The position numbers and the translations under genes were made by a program. Positions 49,431 to 60,203 of a stretch of DNA of 64,000 nucleotides are shown here, piece after piece. Positions within the stretch are counted from its first letter, which is position 1; each line of letters opens with the position of its first letter. Source of the stretch: Nageia nagi (lineage: Eukaryota > Pinophyta); the NCBI GenBank assembly GCA_050084985.1, contig JBITNC010000001.1:193068001-193132000 (forward strand), given 5' to 3'. The notes below the pieces were generated by a model. That model did not search any database. It had not been told where the DNA came from and worked only from the letters and a program-made list of their open reading frames with translations.

Positions 49431-49896
49431 TGGGATGGAAAAGTTATGTTACTTGCCACAAAGTTTAGATTTTAAATCAAAGATATTGAGAAACAACCTT
49501 CTAAACTATGACACTTTCTCATGAGTTCAAAGTATTAACTCTAAATCTTTTCCCTTCATATGCAATATCTTAATTCACAAATTCTTATTTCTTCATAATA
49601 CCTATTTTAATGAATCGATATTTTATCCTTTGCAAGGAATACTCTTTAGTATTTTAAGACATCTTCCTAAAATGCAAAGATTCCCAAACTAGTGCAATTA
49701 TTTTGACTTTTCTAGGTTTATCCCTAGATTACATTTGTCTACCTACCTTTTCTCAAAACTTTCAATGTTCTTACCATGTGTCTTGACCAATAATGCTAAA
49801 ATTAGTAAAATTTTAAAAAATTAGAGCAGTTTATGGACATATACTCGGATTTAAAATGGTAGTGGTAATCTTCTTTGATTGTTCCTTATTGAGGGG

Positions 49897-49935
49897 ACAT
49901 CGATTCTAAAGATGCTTTCCACCACACGTCCAACA
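49897..49935 (-). pseudogene. Gypsy-2 Gag zinc knuckle
   Basis: Minus strand CWTCGGKHL*NRC fits CX2CX3HX4C, the form typical of a group of plant gypsy Gag proteins; one stop lies inside. It lies only 15 bases from the copia-D insertion point, with the rest of gag on the far side. Confidence 0.7.
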
Positions 49936-49944
49936 ACCTCTAGT

Positions 49945-49949
49945 GTTCT
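49945..49949. repeat. Copia-D target-site duplication, left
   Basis: GTTCT; the right copy at 58648-58652 is ATTCT (four of five identical). Confidence 0.6.
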
Positions 49950-50437
49950 TATTAGGATGTATAATGTATTATTGTAATGTTCTTCATAAATTCACTAATA
50001 CTTAAAAGAATCCCTAAATAACCTAAGTATTTAAGTGAATATGATAATGTAACTTATCCTACACTCTCTCTCATGAGCATGCCCCTTGGGTAAAAGGGTG
50101 ATGCATATCATATCTTTGTATAATAGTTAAAAGGGTGATCTAAGGGAGGATTTTGGCCTATAAATAGAAGGCCCTCTCCTTATGATCACTCACCAAAAAA
50201 TTGAAGCAAAGTTATGATCTAGGATTAGTGTTAAGGGAGGATGAAAGAGTTCTTGTAAGAGAGTTACCTTTGTGAATGAAGAAAGATCTTAGTTAGTGGA
50301 TGTACTCCTAGTTGAAGGAACCACTTTATATCTTGTGTCAAATTGTGAAATTGTTATACTTTGGTATTATTGATTGAGTGAGCTTTCATGTGATCATGGT
50401 AGATTAGGATTGTGTTCTTTATGGTTCATATCCTTCA
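49950..50437 (+). repeat. Copia-D 5' LTR
   Basis: 488 bp, starting TATTAGGATG (the terminal TG mutated to TA) and ending TCCTTCA. TATAAATA at 50159-50166 is the probable TATA box. Confidence 0.88.
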
Positions 50438-50439
50438 TT

Positions 50440-50451
50440 TGGTATCATATC
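50440..50451 (+). other. Copia-D primer-binding site
   Basis: TGGTATCATATC, two bases after the LTR; ten of twelve match the iMet-type site. Confidence 0.75.
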
Positions 50452-53179
50452 TTGATGTGAAGGCTTCTCCTCAACATTGCTTTGAAAATTACATTTGTGA
50501 GGTAAAATACTTAAAGGTATAATTTCCTCATTTCTTCCTTCAAGTTTTTTTTTCTCATGAATTACTAACATTGTTTATATGATAGTTGCAATATTATCAA
50601 CTAAATGTTTACTTAAAAATATATTGTTGTTACACTTTTTCTACTAATATTTTATGATAGTTACAATTATTTTTTGAGATAATGTTTTTTATTAAGATAT
50701 TTAGAATGTAACAACAATATATTAATAGTCACTACTTTGACTATTTTCCAATTTTTTTATTTTTTTATGTATAAAATAAATTCAAATACAAAAATTGCAA
50801 TTTTTTTGTATTTATTCTACAAAATAAATTCAAAATTATTGTAAATTATTAAAAAAAAAAAAAAAAAAACTTTCATAATCTTAGAGGAGGCATAAAATAT
50901 TTGGGGGGTTATATATATATCTACTTCATCTACTTAAAAACTTTTGAAAGTGTCTTAAAAAAAAAAGGGGGGGTGGGGACGGGGGGTTATTGTTATAAAC
51001 ACCTTTTTTAAATAGGGGGCATTGAATTAAAAAAAAAATTATTAGGACTTTTTGAAGTCCCGCCAGGTAGCAGCTCCCTTTCTTTCCCCACTCAAGCGGT
51101 GGCCCAGTCGGCCATGAATACAATTTTTGTTTTTCATTGAAAGTTTTTTTTGCAGGGTGGTCAACCACCGCCAGGTGGTTACCGGCCCAAGTCGACCTTG
51201 CCCACAACATGACCTCAAAAGTGTGGCGCATCCCTACAACGGTGGCCTCTCCATCGCGTGGTTCCCCCTCCGTCTGTTCTTCCCACAATGGCTCGCATCT
51301 GGTCTATTCTACCTTCAGTCGGTTTTCCATTCCATTTTCCCATCGTAGTTCATTCCTTTGAGATCCCTACGCGTGTTCCAAGTGCCACTTCGTATCAAAA
51401 CCCATCAACCCTTATCAAACCCCATGATCCCTATCCTCTTTCTAGGCGGCGCACAAGTCCACCTTTGTCCCTTCACCATGCCCTCCAACGCAGCCATGCC
51501 CTTCCCCCCTGACACCTCAAGATAGCTTCGTTGCCTACTCAACATCGCATCCCTCTCTCATGGCATGTCGCTCTTCTTTTTGCTCTTACGCTGGCCCATA
51601 AACTTTACCAGGCCCTTATTCCACTTCACCTCCTCATTTTTTTGTGGGTTTTAATATTTTTTTTGCAACATTTAAAGCAAAAAAATATATTGCTTGCTTT
51701 CAAAGGTATTTTTTAATTTTGCTTTGCAATTTTCTTTCGGTTACTTACAAGACAACCTTTCTAGACCATCATTTACCCACTGCCAGCATTTATAGTATGG
51801 AGTGGAGTATAAGTAAGCTTGGCTTTAATTTTTTGTAGAAGAGTAATCATGTTCTACATTTAATTTTTTATCATCATGGTACTTACTTTTTTGGTTAGAA
51901 GGTTTTTTAATATCTTTCAAAATAGTAATGAATTCTTTTTATGACAAATCTTTAAAAAAAAGAAATCAATTTTTACTAGGTAAGGCAATTTTTTTAAGTA
52001 AACAAGGGGGAGGGAAATTTTTTTAAAATACCTAAAAGTGAAATATTTAATGCTAAGGTAAAATTGCAAGGGAATGGCATTTTTAGAGGTGTTTTTCCTT
52101 GGTATTAATTTTTTTTTTCTCTCTAAAGTAAAATTGCAAAAAGGCAAATTTTTTCCTTAGGGTTTAATTTTTTATGTAAAAATGGTGCAATTTTTTTTCC
52201 TTAGTTAAGGTAAAATTGTAAAGAATTTTTCACCTAATTTTTTGAAGGGATCATGTTGCCTAAGTTCTATTTTTTTAAGATAAATAGGGGGGCATTTTTT
52301 ATGTTTTACTTGAAAATATTAGAATTTTTTGATGCATTTTATGATGAATGGATGCATGCTTAAGTACTTATTTTGGATAAATTCTTTATGCAAAGTTATG
52401 AATGGATTTGTGCAAATTATGAAATTATGTAAAGATATCTTTTAGGGGTTAGTAATAAAACCCATTGGACTCTTATGTTTCAATTTTATTTATAGATGAT
52501 GTATCATTTTTATGCACTTTACTTTATGTTTTGCATATTTGATTTATTTATTCTTGTAAAAATAAAAAATATTGAAAGTGAAACCCCTTAAAATGAACAC
52601 ATCTATATATATATTCTACAACATGATTTGTTTGGGGAGCCATGAGGTAAAGATAAGGTAGATTGGAGCCTTTAATTCAATGATCTAAATGGTGAAAAGT
52701 TTGTACTTCTTAATTTTTTCTAAGTTCTCTATTGGTCTAGACATAACTTTATATATGTTTAGAGGCATGTGTGTAGTGAAAGATTATCTTGATAACCTAG
52801 GAGGACAACTTGAAACCTAAATCAAGATAATAATTTGATCGATCCAACATACATCATAATCTTGAAAAATAGTTAGTACTCTTCCTTGCAAGAGTATATT
52901 ACTGGCCAAAATGAACTGGATGAGGATTGGTAGGACTTGGGTTCCACCTTGCGGGCATCTAGTTGAAGTTCTAATTTTAAATAAAAAAATAAGTCTCAAC
53001 TTTATCCTCTACATCTATGGTACTTGGTGATAGAAAAATGTTGGATATATAGGAGTTATTATGAGATTTTATTGTAAATCTTTTCTCATGTGAAGATTAT
53101 TTAACAAGTTAAGCATGTCCTTTTATCAAATTTAACATGTATGATTATTTTATGTAAACATATATTTATGATTAAAACT

Positions 53180-53243
53180 TGTTATGAACCGTTACACCAA
53201 AAGGTTGACCTATTAGTGAATATGTACACCCAAGATCTTAACA
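53180..53243 (-). repeat. SMART 3' LTR
   Basis: 64 bp; minus strand starts TGTTAAGATCTTGGG and ends GTTCATAACA. Confidence 0.88.
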
Positions 53244-53384
53244 TTCTACCATGCTCCGCATCCGACATCCTCGGTGGCTCTCACTTGTGGTGGCTCTCAC
53301 TCTAGTCTTCTCTAGGTAGCCCTTTCCATAGTAGCCCTTTTCGAGAATTTGAACTTGGGATGTATGGCCTACTCTAATACCAAA

Positions 53385-53448
53385 TGTTATGAACTGTTAC
53401 ACCAAAAGGTTGACCTATTAGTGAATCCGCACACCCAAGATCTTAACA
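53385..53448 (-). repeat. SMART 5' LTR
   Basis: 64 bp; same ends as its partner. Differences are concentrated near 53428-53432. Confidence 0.88.
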
Positions 53449-53524
53449 AAACTAAACATGTTAAGTTGATTAATTTAGTCCATATGATTACATTAGTTAA
53501 CACTTTCACATTCTTGTGTAGAAA

Positions 53525-54490
53525 ATAGGTGATACCTTCTTACCCAAGCATATTCTTGATGGTTCCAACTATCATATATAGGAACCTTGGATGAAAATAG
53601 AATTGTAGAAAAAAAAAACTATGGTAGATAGTTAATGAGAATCTAGATGCCCCTATAGATGAGAAAGAATTTGAAGCTTACAATACAAAGAATGAATTAG
53701 TAACCTCTATAATTTTCTATTTAGTATCAAATTAAGTGCCACTTATGATCTCCTCATCAACCTCTTCTAAGGAAGCTTGGGATAGGCTTAAGAAAATCCA
53801 CTTAAGGTTCAAGTTTTCAATAAAGTTCACCATTATTCAAAAGTTGCTTCAATCTTGTCAAAGGGAAGATAAAAAATATTTTCATCTACTTGAATAAAAT
53901 CATTGACCTTAGGATTTAACTTGTTGGTTTTAGGTGCAATTGAATCAACAATGAGTTCATGGTCTTCATCATTCTCTAAAGCATTTATTTTAAGTTCAGT
54001 AACTTTGTGATAATAATTTAGACTAAACCTGATGATGAAAAAGAAGTCTTTTCTCTTGAGAACCTTTCAAAGCTCCTTTTGAAGTATGAGAAAACTCTTA
54101 ACAAAAAGATGTTCATCTCTTCTTTAAAAGATAATAACATTACTCTAGGAGCAACCAAAACTCTTTTCAAGAAGAAGTTCAAGCATCAAAAGAAATCTTT
54201 TTCTGCTAACTCTAAGAAGTTAGAAAAAAATGGTAACAACAACAATAGCTACTTCAAGCAAAGAGAAAGAAAAGGTAAGGCAAACAAATAAAATTTCAAA
54301 GCAAAATTTGATGAAAATTGTAACTTTTATGATGGCTATGGTCATAAAAAAATTGATTGCTACAAAAATAAAAGAGAAGAAAAGAATAAGGGAAATGGAA
54401 ATATAAAGAACTTCAAAAGAAAGAATAATATAAAAGCTAGATTTATTATTAGACTCTACTCCATGACTCACTTTTTTTTGATTGATTAGA
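53525..54490 (+). pseudogene. Copia-D gag (broken)
   Basis: Aligns with copia-A gag, but the start codon has become ATA (53525-53527, followed by GDTFLPKHILDG). The Lys-rich C-terminal part is open for 70 codons at 54079-54291. The zinc knuckle at about 54319-54360 reads CNFYDGYGHKKIDC, with Tyr for the second Cys (copia-A lost the first). Confidence 0.82.
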
Positions 54491-57430
54491 TTGTTGAATC
54501 TGGATGCACTAATCACCTATGCTTTGAAAAGGATAAGTTTGAAAATTTTTAAAAGTATAGAAAAGATGTAGTTGTGATAGGTGTTAATTTTATCTTTAAA
54601 GTTCAAGGTATTGGGAGTGTGTTGATTTATGAAAAGATTCTTGAGAATGTACTCTATTTACCTAAAATCAAAATGAACCTTCTTTTCGTAATTCAAATTA
54701 CAAGAAAAAGGTACTCATTTGAGTTCAACTCACACTCTTAGTGTATTAATAATGGACTTACCACTTTTGTTAAAGGATCAATAAAATATGATCTCTACAT
54801 TATGGATCAAATCTCAAAACATATGTGTCTTGCTATGAATGTTTGCTTTAGAAAAAATTTGTTGCACTAACATTTAGGTCACCTTAACTATAAAAGTATT
54901 AAAATCATGAAAGATCAAGAACTTATAGAAGGTTTACCTTAAATTTCATCTTCAATTAATCTGTGTGAAAAGTGCATCCTAGGTAAGATGACTAAAAAAA
55001 GGTTTGAAAAAGACAAGGTAATAAGGGCATCTCAAACTCTTAAACTTGTGTATTAAATTTTATGGATTCATTTTAGAATAAGTCACTTAGAAGAGCATTT
55101 AACATGTTGACCTTCATTTATAACTTCAATAGGATGATATTTGGTTATATACTTGAGCACAAAGATCAAACCTTTAATAGGTTTAAATATTTTAAGGCTT
55201 TGGTTAAAAATTAGACTAACTTTAAAATCAATATGTTGAGATCAAATAATAGGGAAGAGTATAACAACAATAAGTTTAATATATATTATGCTAAATATGA
55301 AATCAAAAGGTAGTTTATGATTGCTTACACTCCTCAACAAAATCATGTTATTAAAAAAAAATAAAATAATTATGGAAATGGCTAATGCATGTTGGGAAAT
55401 CTTTGTAATTTCTTATGAGGTGAAGCTGTGAGCACTGCAATTTACACCTTGAATAGATGTCCCATAAAACTCATTGAGGGTAAAACTCATTTAAAGGTAT
55501 GGACAAGAATAAAACCTAACATTTATCACCTTAGAGTGTTTGGTTGTGAAGCATTCTTCTACATTATTTTTAAGAAAAAGAAATAGTTAGAAAAAAGAGC
55601 TAAAAAATGCATCTCTATGGGATATGATAGTCAACATAGAGGCTACAAGTTCTACTCTTCATCTTATATAGCAATGTTTGTATCAAAAGATGTAAAGTTC
55701 AATGAACTTGCTAAAGAATTTGCTTCTAATGAGGATTTTGATGATCCAAATGACTCTTCATTTGCTTGTAGCTAGTTGGATATCAATGAAGATAAGTTAC
55801 TTCAAAAGTAAAATTCTCCAACTTAGAGGATAACAAGGAGGATGACCTTAAACAAATCCTTGTTTACCAAAATTGATAACAAGAATCAACCCTTATCATT
55901 CAAGGATTATTCAAGGCATGAGTGCTAGATAGAAGTTATGAAAGTAAAGTATAAAATGTTTATAAAAAATGAAATTTAGAACTTGGTTCCTTATTTCAAT
56001 GAGAAGAATGTGATTGGATATAAGTGTATCTACAAAGTTAAGTACAATTCAGTTAGAGATATTGAGAAATACAAGGTAAGGTTAGTAGCCAAAGGTTTTT
56101 CTTAGAAATATAAAGTTGATTATGAGAAAACCTTTGCTCTTATGGAAAATATGCCCACTATTAAGATAATCCTTTCCCTTTTAGCAGCTTAAGGATGAAT
56201 TTTTTTTTAACTTGATGCTAAGAGTGCTTTTTTCAATGGTGACTTAGATGTGAAAATCTACATGAATCAAACAAAAGGGTCTATTCTAGAAGGAAAAAAT
56301 TCATTTGTGTGCAAGCTAAAAGAATCATTGTATAGACTTAAGCAAGAATCTAAATCCTAGTATAAGAAGATTTTAGGATACTTTGCATACATTAGTTTTT
56401 CAAGTGCTTTTTTGACTTTGATCTATACGTGCTCAATTAAGGAAAATATGTGATCTTGATTCTCCTTTATGTAGATGATCTTTGGATAACTGGGAATAAT
56501 GATAAGATCATTCAAGAGTGCATATCCAAACTTAAGGCAATGTTTGAAATGATTGATCTTGGTCTCTTGCACTACTAACTTGGAATGTAAGTATACCAAT
56601 ACAAAGATTATACATATCTTATTCAATCCAAGTATATATTATACATATTGAAAAATTTTGGAATGGTAGAGTGCAAATTTGTTGTGATCCTAGTCTCTCT
56701 TAGAATCATTATGTCTCTTAGCTCCAACTCTCAGTTGGAAGATGCTACAACTTACAAGAAATTAATTGGTAGTCTTCTTCATTTAACTATTTCTAAGTTA
56801 GATATTACCTTTATAGTGAATTTGATGGATCAATTCATGCAAAAATAATATGTTGAGCACCTCAATACTGTTAAAAAAATCTTAAAGTATGTTGTAGGAA
56901 TGAAAGATCTTGCTCTCAAGTATTCCAAGTTATCCTCATTTATTCTCTCAAGGTTCTTAGATTCTAACTATGGGAGAGGTAGAGATGATAAAAATCAACC
57001 ACTACATATGTATTTAGCATTAATTCAGGTGCTACTCTTGAGATTCTAAGAAGTAACCTACTATTTCTCCTTCCACCATAAAAGTTAAATATCAAACCAC
57101 ATATGTTGCACTCTAGGAAGCTATTTGGCTTAGACATCTTCTAAAAGAAATTGGGTATGATGAAGATGGCCTATATCTAATTTTTTCATATAATCAATCA
57201 ATTATTTCTTTAGTTAAGAATCTTATGTTCTATCAGAGAATAAAACTTGTAGAAATTCAAGCCCATTTCATTAAGAAAAAGGTTCTTGATGGAATAATAC
57301 ACCTGGAGTATTATCCATAAACCTTGAAATTTGCTAATTTGTTCACCAATCCCTTTTCTAAAGCTTAGTTCAGTAAGCTTAGGCATTCTATTAGGTTGAT
57401 GAAGTTGACCTTAAGGGGGAGTGAAGTTTG
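54491..57430 (+). pseudogene. Copia-D pol: protease, integrase, RT, RNase H (broken)
   Basis: Follows copia-A pol throughout. Protease zone near 54495-54520 (ESGCTNHLC). Integrase near 54850-55680, with TPQQNHV near 55331 (usually PQQNG). RT from about 55930, with the YVDD motif intact at 56468-56479 followed by LWITG. The RNase H tail ends with the FTNPFSKA block near 57342-57365. Numerous stops and small shifts make it non-functional. Confidence 0.82.
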
Positions 57431-58138
57431 AGTTTTTATTTATGATGACAACTTCACCTCTAAGAGGATTTTATTTATTTATTTAGTATTGATTTTATTG
57501 TACACCTTCTTGGTAAGTTTGCTCTACATGAGAAACTTATTGTACAAATTTGAGCATTTGATTGGCCATATGTTGCATTGTTAAGTTATCCATAAGTAAG
57601 GAACTCATATGTGTCTTTTGAAACTATTTAGTTATCTATGCATGAGGAACTCATATGTGCATTTTGTTATGCTCTAGTTGATGATGATAATCAACACATA
57701 TTTTGTATACAAGTGATTATGAGTATTGGTTTGGCATATTCATGATGAATTATAGTGCATAATTACTCAATTTTTTAGATGACATTATTTGATTCATATA
57801 TCCTTATTAGTATGAATGTATACATGTTGCATCTAACTGATTTTATTTTTCAAACTACATGTAGCTTACATTTTTTTTTTAAGATTGCAGGTTACTTACT
57901 TTAGGTGTGTAGGCTCATCATGTAAACATTTGGTTGGATGACTACTTTATGTACATTAAAACTAGTTATGGTTAATAATTGTAAACTATTTTTTAGAATG
58001 GTAAAGTAGCGAGTCACAAACTAAGATCTTGCTTACTTCACAAAGATGTAATTTTTTTTCTCTGATTGTATCTGTATAGAGGAGAACTCTCTTATTCTCT
58101 CTTTCTACTCTCTTATTCACTCTATTCCAATATTGCAT

Positions 58139-58148
58139 TAAGGAGGAG
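58139..58148 (+). other. Copia-D polypurine tract
   Basis: TAAGGAGGAG directly before the 3' LTR. Confidence 0.65.
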
Positions 58149-58647
58149 TGTTAGAATGTATAATGCATTATTGTAAGGTTTTCTAATGTTCTTTGTAAAT
58201 TCACTAATACTTAAAGGTATCCTTAGATACCTTAAGTATTTAAGTGAATATGATAATGTAACTTGTCCTACACTCCTTCTCATGAGCATGCCCTTTGGGT
58301 AAAAGGGTGATGCATATCATATCTTTGTACAATGGTTAAAAAGGTGATCCAAAGAAGGATTTAGGCCTTTAAATAGAAGGCCCTCTCCTTGTGATCACTC
58401 ACCAAAGACTTGAAGCAAATTTATAAGCTAGGATTAGTGTTAAGAGAGGAAGAAACAAGTCTTGTAAAAGAGTTATCATTGTAAATAAAGAAAGATCTTA
58501 GTTAGTGGATGTACTCTTAGTTGGAGGAACAACTTTATATCATGCATCAAAATGTGAGATTGTTATGCTTCGAGTATTGTTGATTGAGTGAGATTTCATG
58601 TGATCTAGGTAGATTACGATTGTGTTATTTAAGGTTCATATATTTCA
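58149..58647 (+). repeat. Copia-D 3' LTR
   Basis: 499 bp, TGTTAGAATG to ATATTTCA; followed by ATTCT and then gypsy-2 gag on the minus strand. Confidence 0.9.
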
Positions 58648-58935
58648 ATTCTTATTACCAAACCTTGTTCTTTTAAAGATTAATTTATTCCTTACCTTGG
58701 TTTGAACTTCAACACACTTTTGATTAATACATTTGTCATAAACTTCATCAAGCAATAGGTTTAATAGTTCTTGTTGTTCTATCATTCAATTTTGTATATC
58801 CTTCAATTGCTTTTGAATTGATATGAAATTTTTAAGGACTTGGGATGCATTTACATCTTCATTATCTTGAGATGTATTTTCCTTGATGCCATCCTTCTGA
58901 ATTTTTTGACTCAAATTATCCATTAGTTCTAATTC
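58648..58935 (-). pseudogene. Gypsy-2 gag, N-terminal part
   Basis: Minus strand reading MDNLSQKIQKDGIKENTSQD from about 58923, then VLKNFISIQKQLKDIQN and a Leu/Glu-rich helix, ending at the copia-D insertion. This acidic, helical opening fits the N-terminal region of a plant gypsy Gag, and the zinc knuckle continues at 49935 on the other side. Confidence 0.55.
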
Positions 58936-60190
58936 TATTCCCTAACACAACAACAAACTTTAGTCACTATGCCAAAAAGTGTTCATTATTATTCATAAGC
59001 TATGTGTGATTTAGCCAACAAAAAAGACTTTTCACGTTGTCTACTCAATGAGTTATTGGATTATGAGGTAATTATGTCTCTTCAAATGATAGTGCTTATT
59101 ATTATTTTACCTTTTTCTTTATGTTATTCCTTCTCTTTTTCAAAGAGTCTTTTGTCAATCTTGAGTTTCAACATATAGAATATTCTTACCATAATATTCC
59201 TTTACATTTCCATAAAATATAAAACAATATTGTTCTTTTATTCCTTTTGTAGTGCACCTATCCTAAACCACTTTGAAACATTTTTGCATTACTTCTTTTT
59301 CTTTTCCCATTTTTTGATAGGTATTTGACCAAACCTATGTAGACCATATGAGTCTTTTTCCTTGTGAGATTTTTAGTCAACTAGGTACTTATTAACTTAT
59401 CCTTTTACCTTTAACCTTGCATTATTTCCTATTTACATTTCCTTGAATTACAAATATCATCGTAATTCATTTTATGATGTTCCTAATTTTAGGGTAGAGT
59501 ACCTCTTATACCCTAACGTACCTTAATTTTTCTTTTAAATATTTACTTTACTATAAAATCTTTGATAGTACTTCATTAAATCATCACCTTATGATTTAAT
59601 TATTTATAGATATAGTGTGCTCTATAAATGAATTTTCCATATTCTAGTGTTTTATTAATATCTTTAGGGAAATTCAACTATGTTTCTCTCCATTTTTCAA
59701 GTATTACTTTCGAAAAGTGTTAACTCAATTTTATCTAGGTACCAAGGCTATAGGGTACAAACTTATAATGCTTGTACTTACCTAGAGCTTATTTTTCTTA
59801 CTTTCGATGGGGTAACTAAATTTTCTCTATGGATACCCATTCAATTCCTCTTTCTAGTGTACTACAATAGATGCTCCCCTTTTGTACCTTAAGGGTATCA
59901 TTCTATTTTTCAATATCTATTGTTACTAGGTTATCTTACCTAGATCATACCCATTCCCTAGGGTATAGTTCAAATATTTTCCATTCATGATTAAGAGATT
60001 AGGTTACCCCTAATATTCAACATTATAATAATGTCATTCCTTGCCACAATGAGGCAAGTTGCAAAATTCTCTAATGAGTCATGAGGGGGGGGGGGTGCCA
60101 TAAGTCAATTCCATAAAACAAACTTAATTAGATGAACCCATTTTTTTAGCAAAAGGTCATGGATCATAGGCTCAAGAGTTTGAACTTGAA
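58936..60190 (-). other. Gypsy-2 leader, no gene
   Basis: Between the presumed PBS and gag. Pyrimidine-rich on the plus strand, short ORFs only. It contains a run of eleven G at 60085-60095. Confidence 0.4.
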
Positions 60191-60203
60191 ACTCTGATAC
60201 TAA
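60191..60203 (-). other. Possible gypsy-2 primer-binding site
   Basis: Minus strand TTAGTATCAGAGT, which matches the iMet-type site TGGTATCAGAGC apart from its ends, next to a possible LTR end GGAATGCTACA. Confidence 0.5.

Larger units (their letters stand above)
53180..53448 (-). mobile_element. SMART-type small LTR retrotransposon (269 bp)
   Basis: Two 64-bp direct repeats (53180-53243, 53385-53448) run TGTTA...TAACA and differ at four positions by eye. They flank 141 bp, and a perfect 5-bp duplication AAACT (53175-53179, 53449-53453) borders the unit. On the minus strand the right repeat is followed by TTTGGTATTAGAG, a PBS of the iMet type (TGGTATCAGAGC), so the element is oriented minus. 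It has no coding capacity. SMARTs are the smallest known LTR retrotransposons (under about 300 bp) and move with enzymes from other elements. The same place in copia-A (near 7050) lacks it. Confidence 0.88.
50452..53524 (+). other. Copia-D long leader with a GC-rich segment
   Basis: About 3 kb (2.8 kb without the SMART insert). It has a 19-base poly-A at 50851-50869. 51050-51620 is clearly richer in GC and CpG than anything else in the window and holds plus-strand ORFs of 61-84 codons with no family likeness. The rest is AT-rich; 52390-52990 aligns with 6290-6910 of copia-A. Confidence 0.65.
49950..58647 (+). mobile_element. Copia-D: second full-length member of the copia-A family (8.7 kb)
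   Basis: LTRs at 49950-50437 and 58149-58647 match those of copia-A, and gag, pol, leader and 3' region follow copia-A in order. Flanks GTTCT/ATTCT are a worn target duplication. The RT motif YVDD (56468-56479) is intact here, unlike copia-A. A 269-bp SMART element (53180-53448) lies inside its leader. It interrupts gag of gypsy-2. Confidence 0.92.
48503..60203 (-). mobile_element. Gypsy-2: decayed Ty3/gypsy element split by copia-D
   Basis: Minus-strand gag lies on both sides of copia-D: an N-terminal part at 58648-58935 and the zinc knuckle at 49897-49935. Integrase-like sequence follows at about 48640-49430. A PBS-like site is at 60191-60203 and a purine-rich PPT-like site at 48508-48518. 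The words at the two presumed LTR borders, TGTAATG (minus, from 48502) and TGCTACA (minus, at 60204), form the expected TG...CA inverted ends. Little space remains for protease and RT between zinc knuckle and integrase, so a deletion is likely. LTR copies could not be paired. Confidence 0.6.

Noticed and set aside
51127-51512. Plus-strand ORFs of 73-84 codons in the GC-rich leader segment
   Set aside because: No family likeness, no counterpart in copia-A, and length expected by chance in GC-richer DNA.
53180-53448. tRNA-derived SINE
   Set aside because: The tRNA-like word is a primer-binding site reading inward from a 64-bp TG...CA repeat; two such repeats and a 5-bp duplication fit a small LTR element, and there is no A-rich tail.
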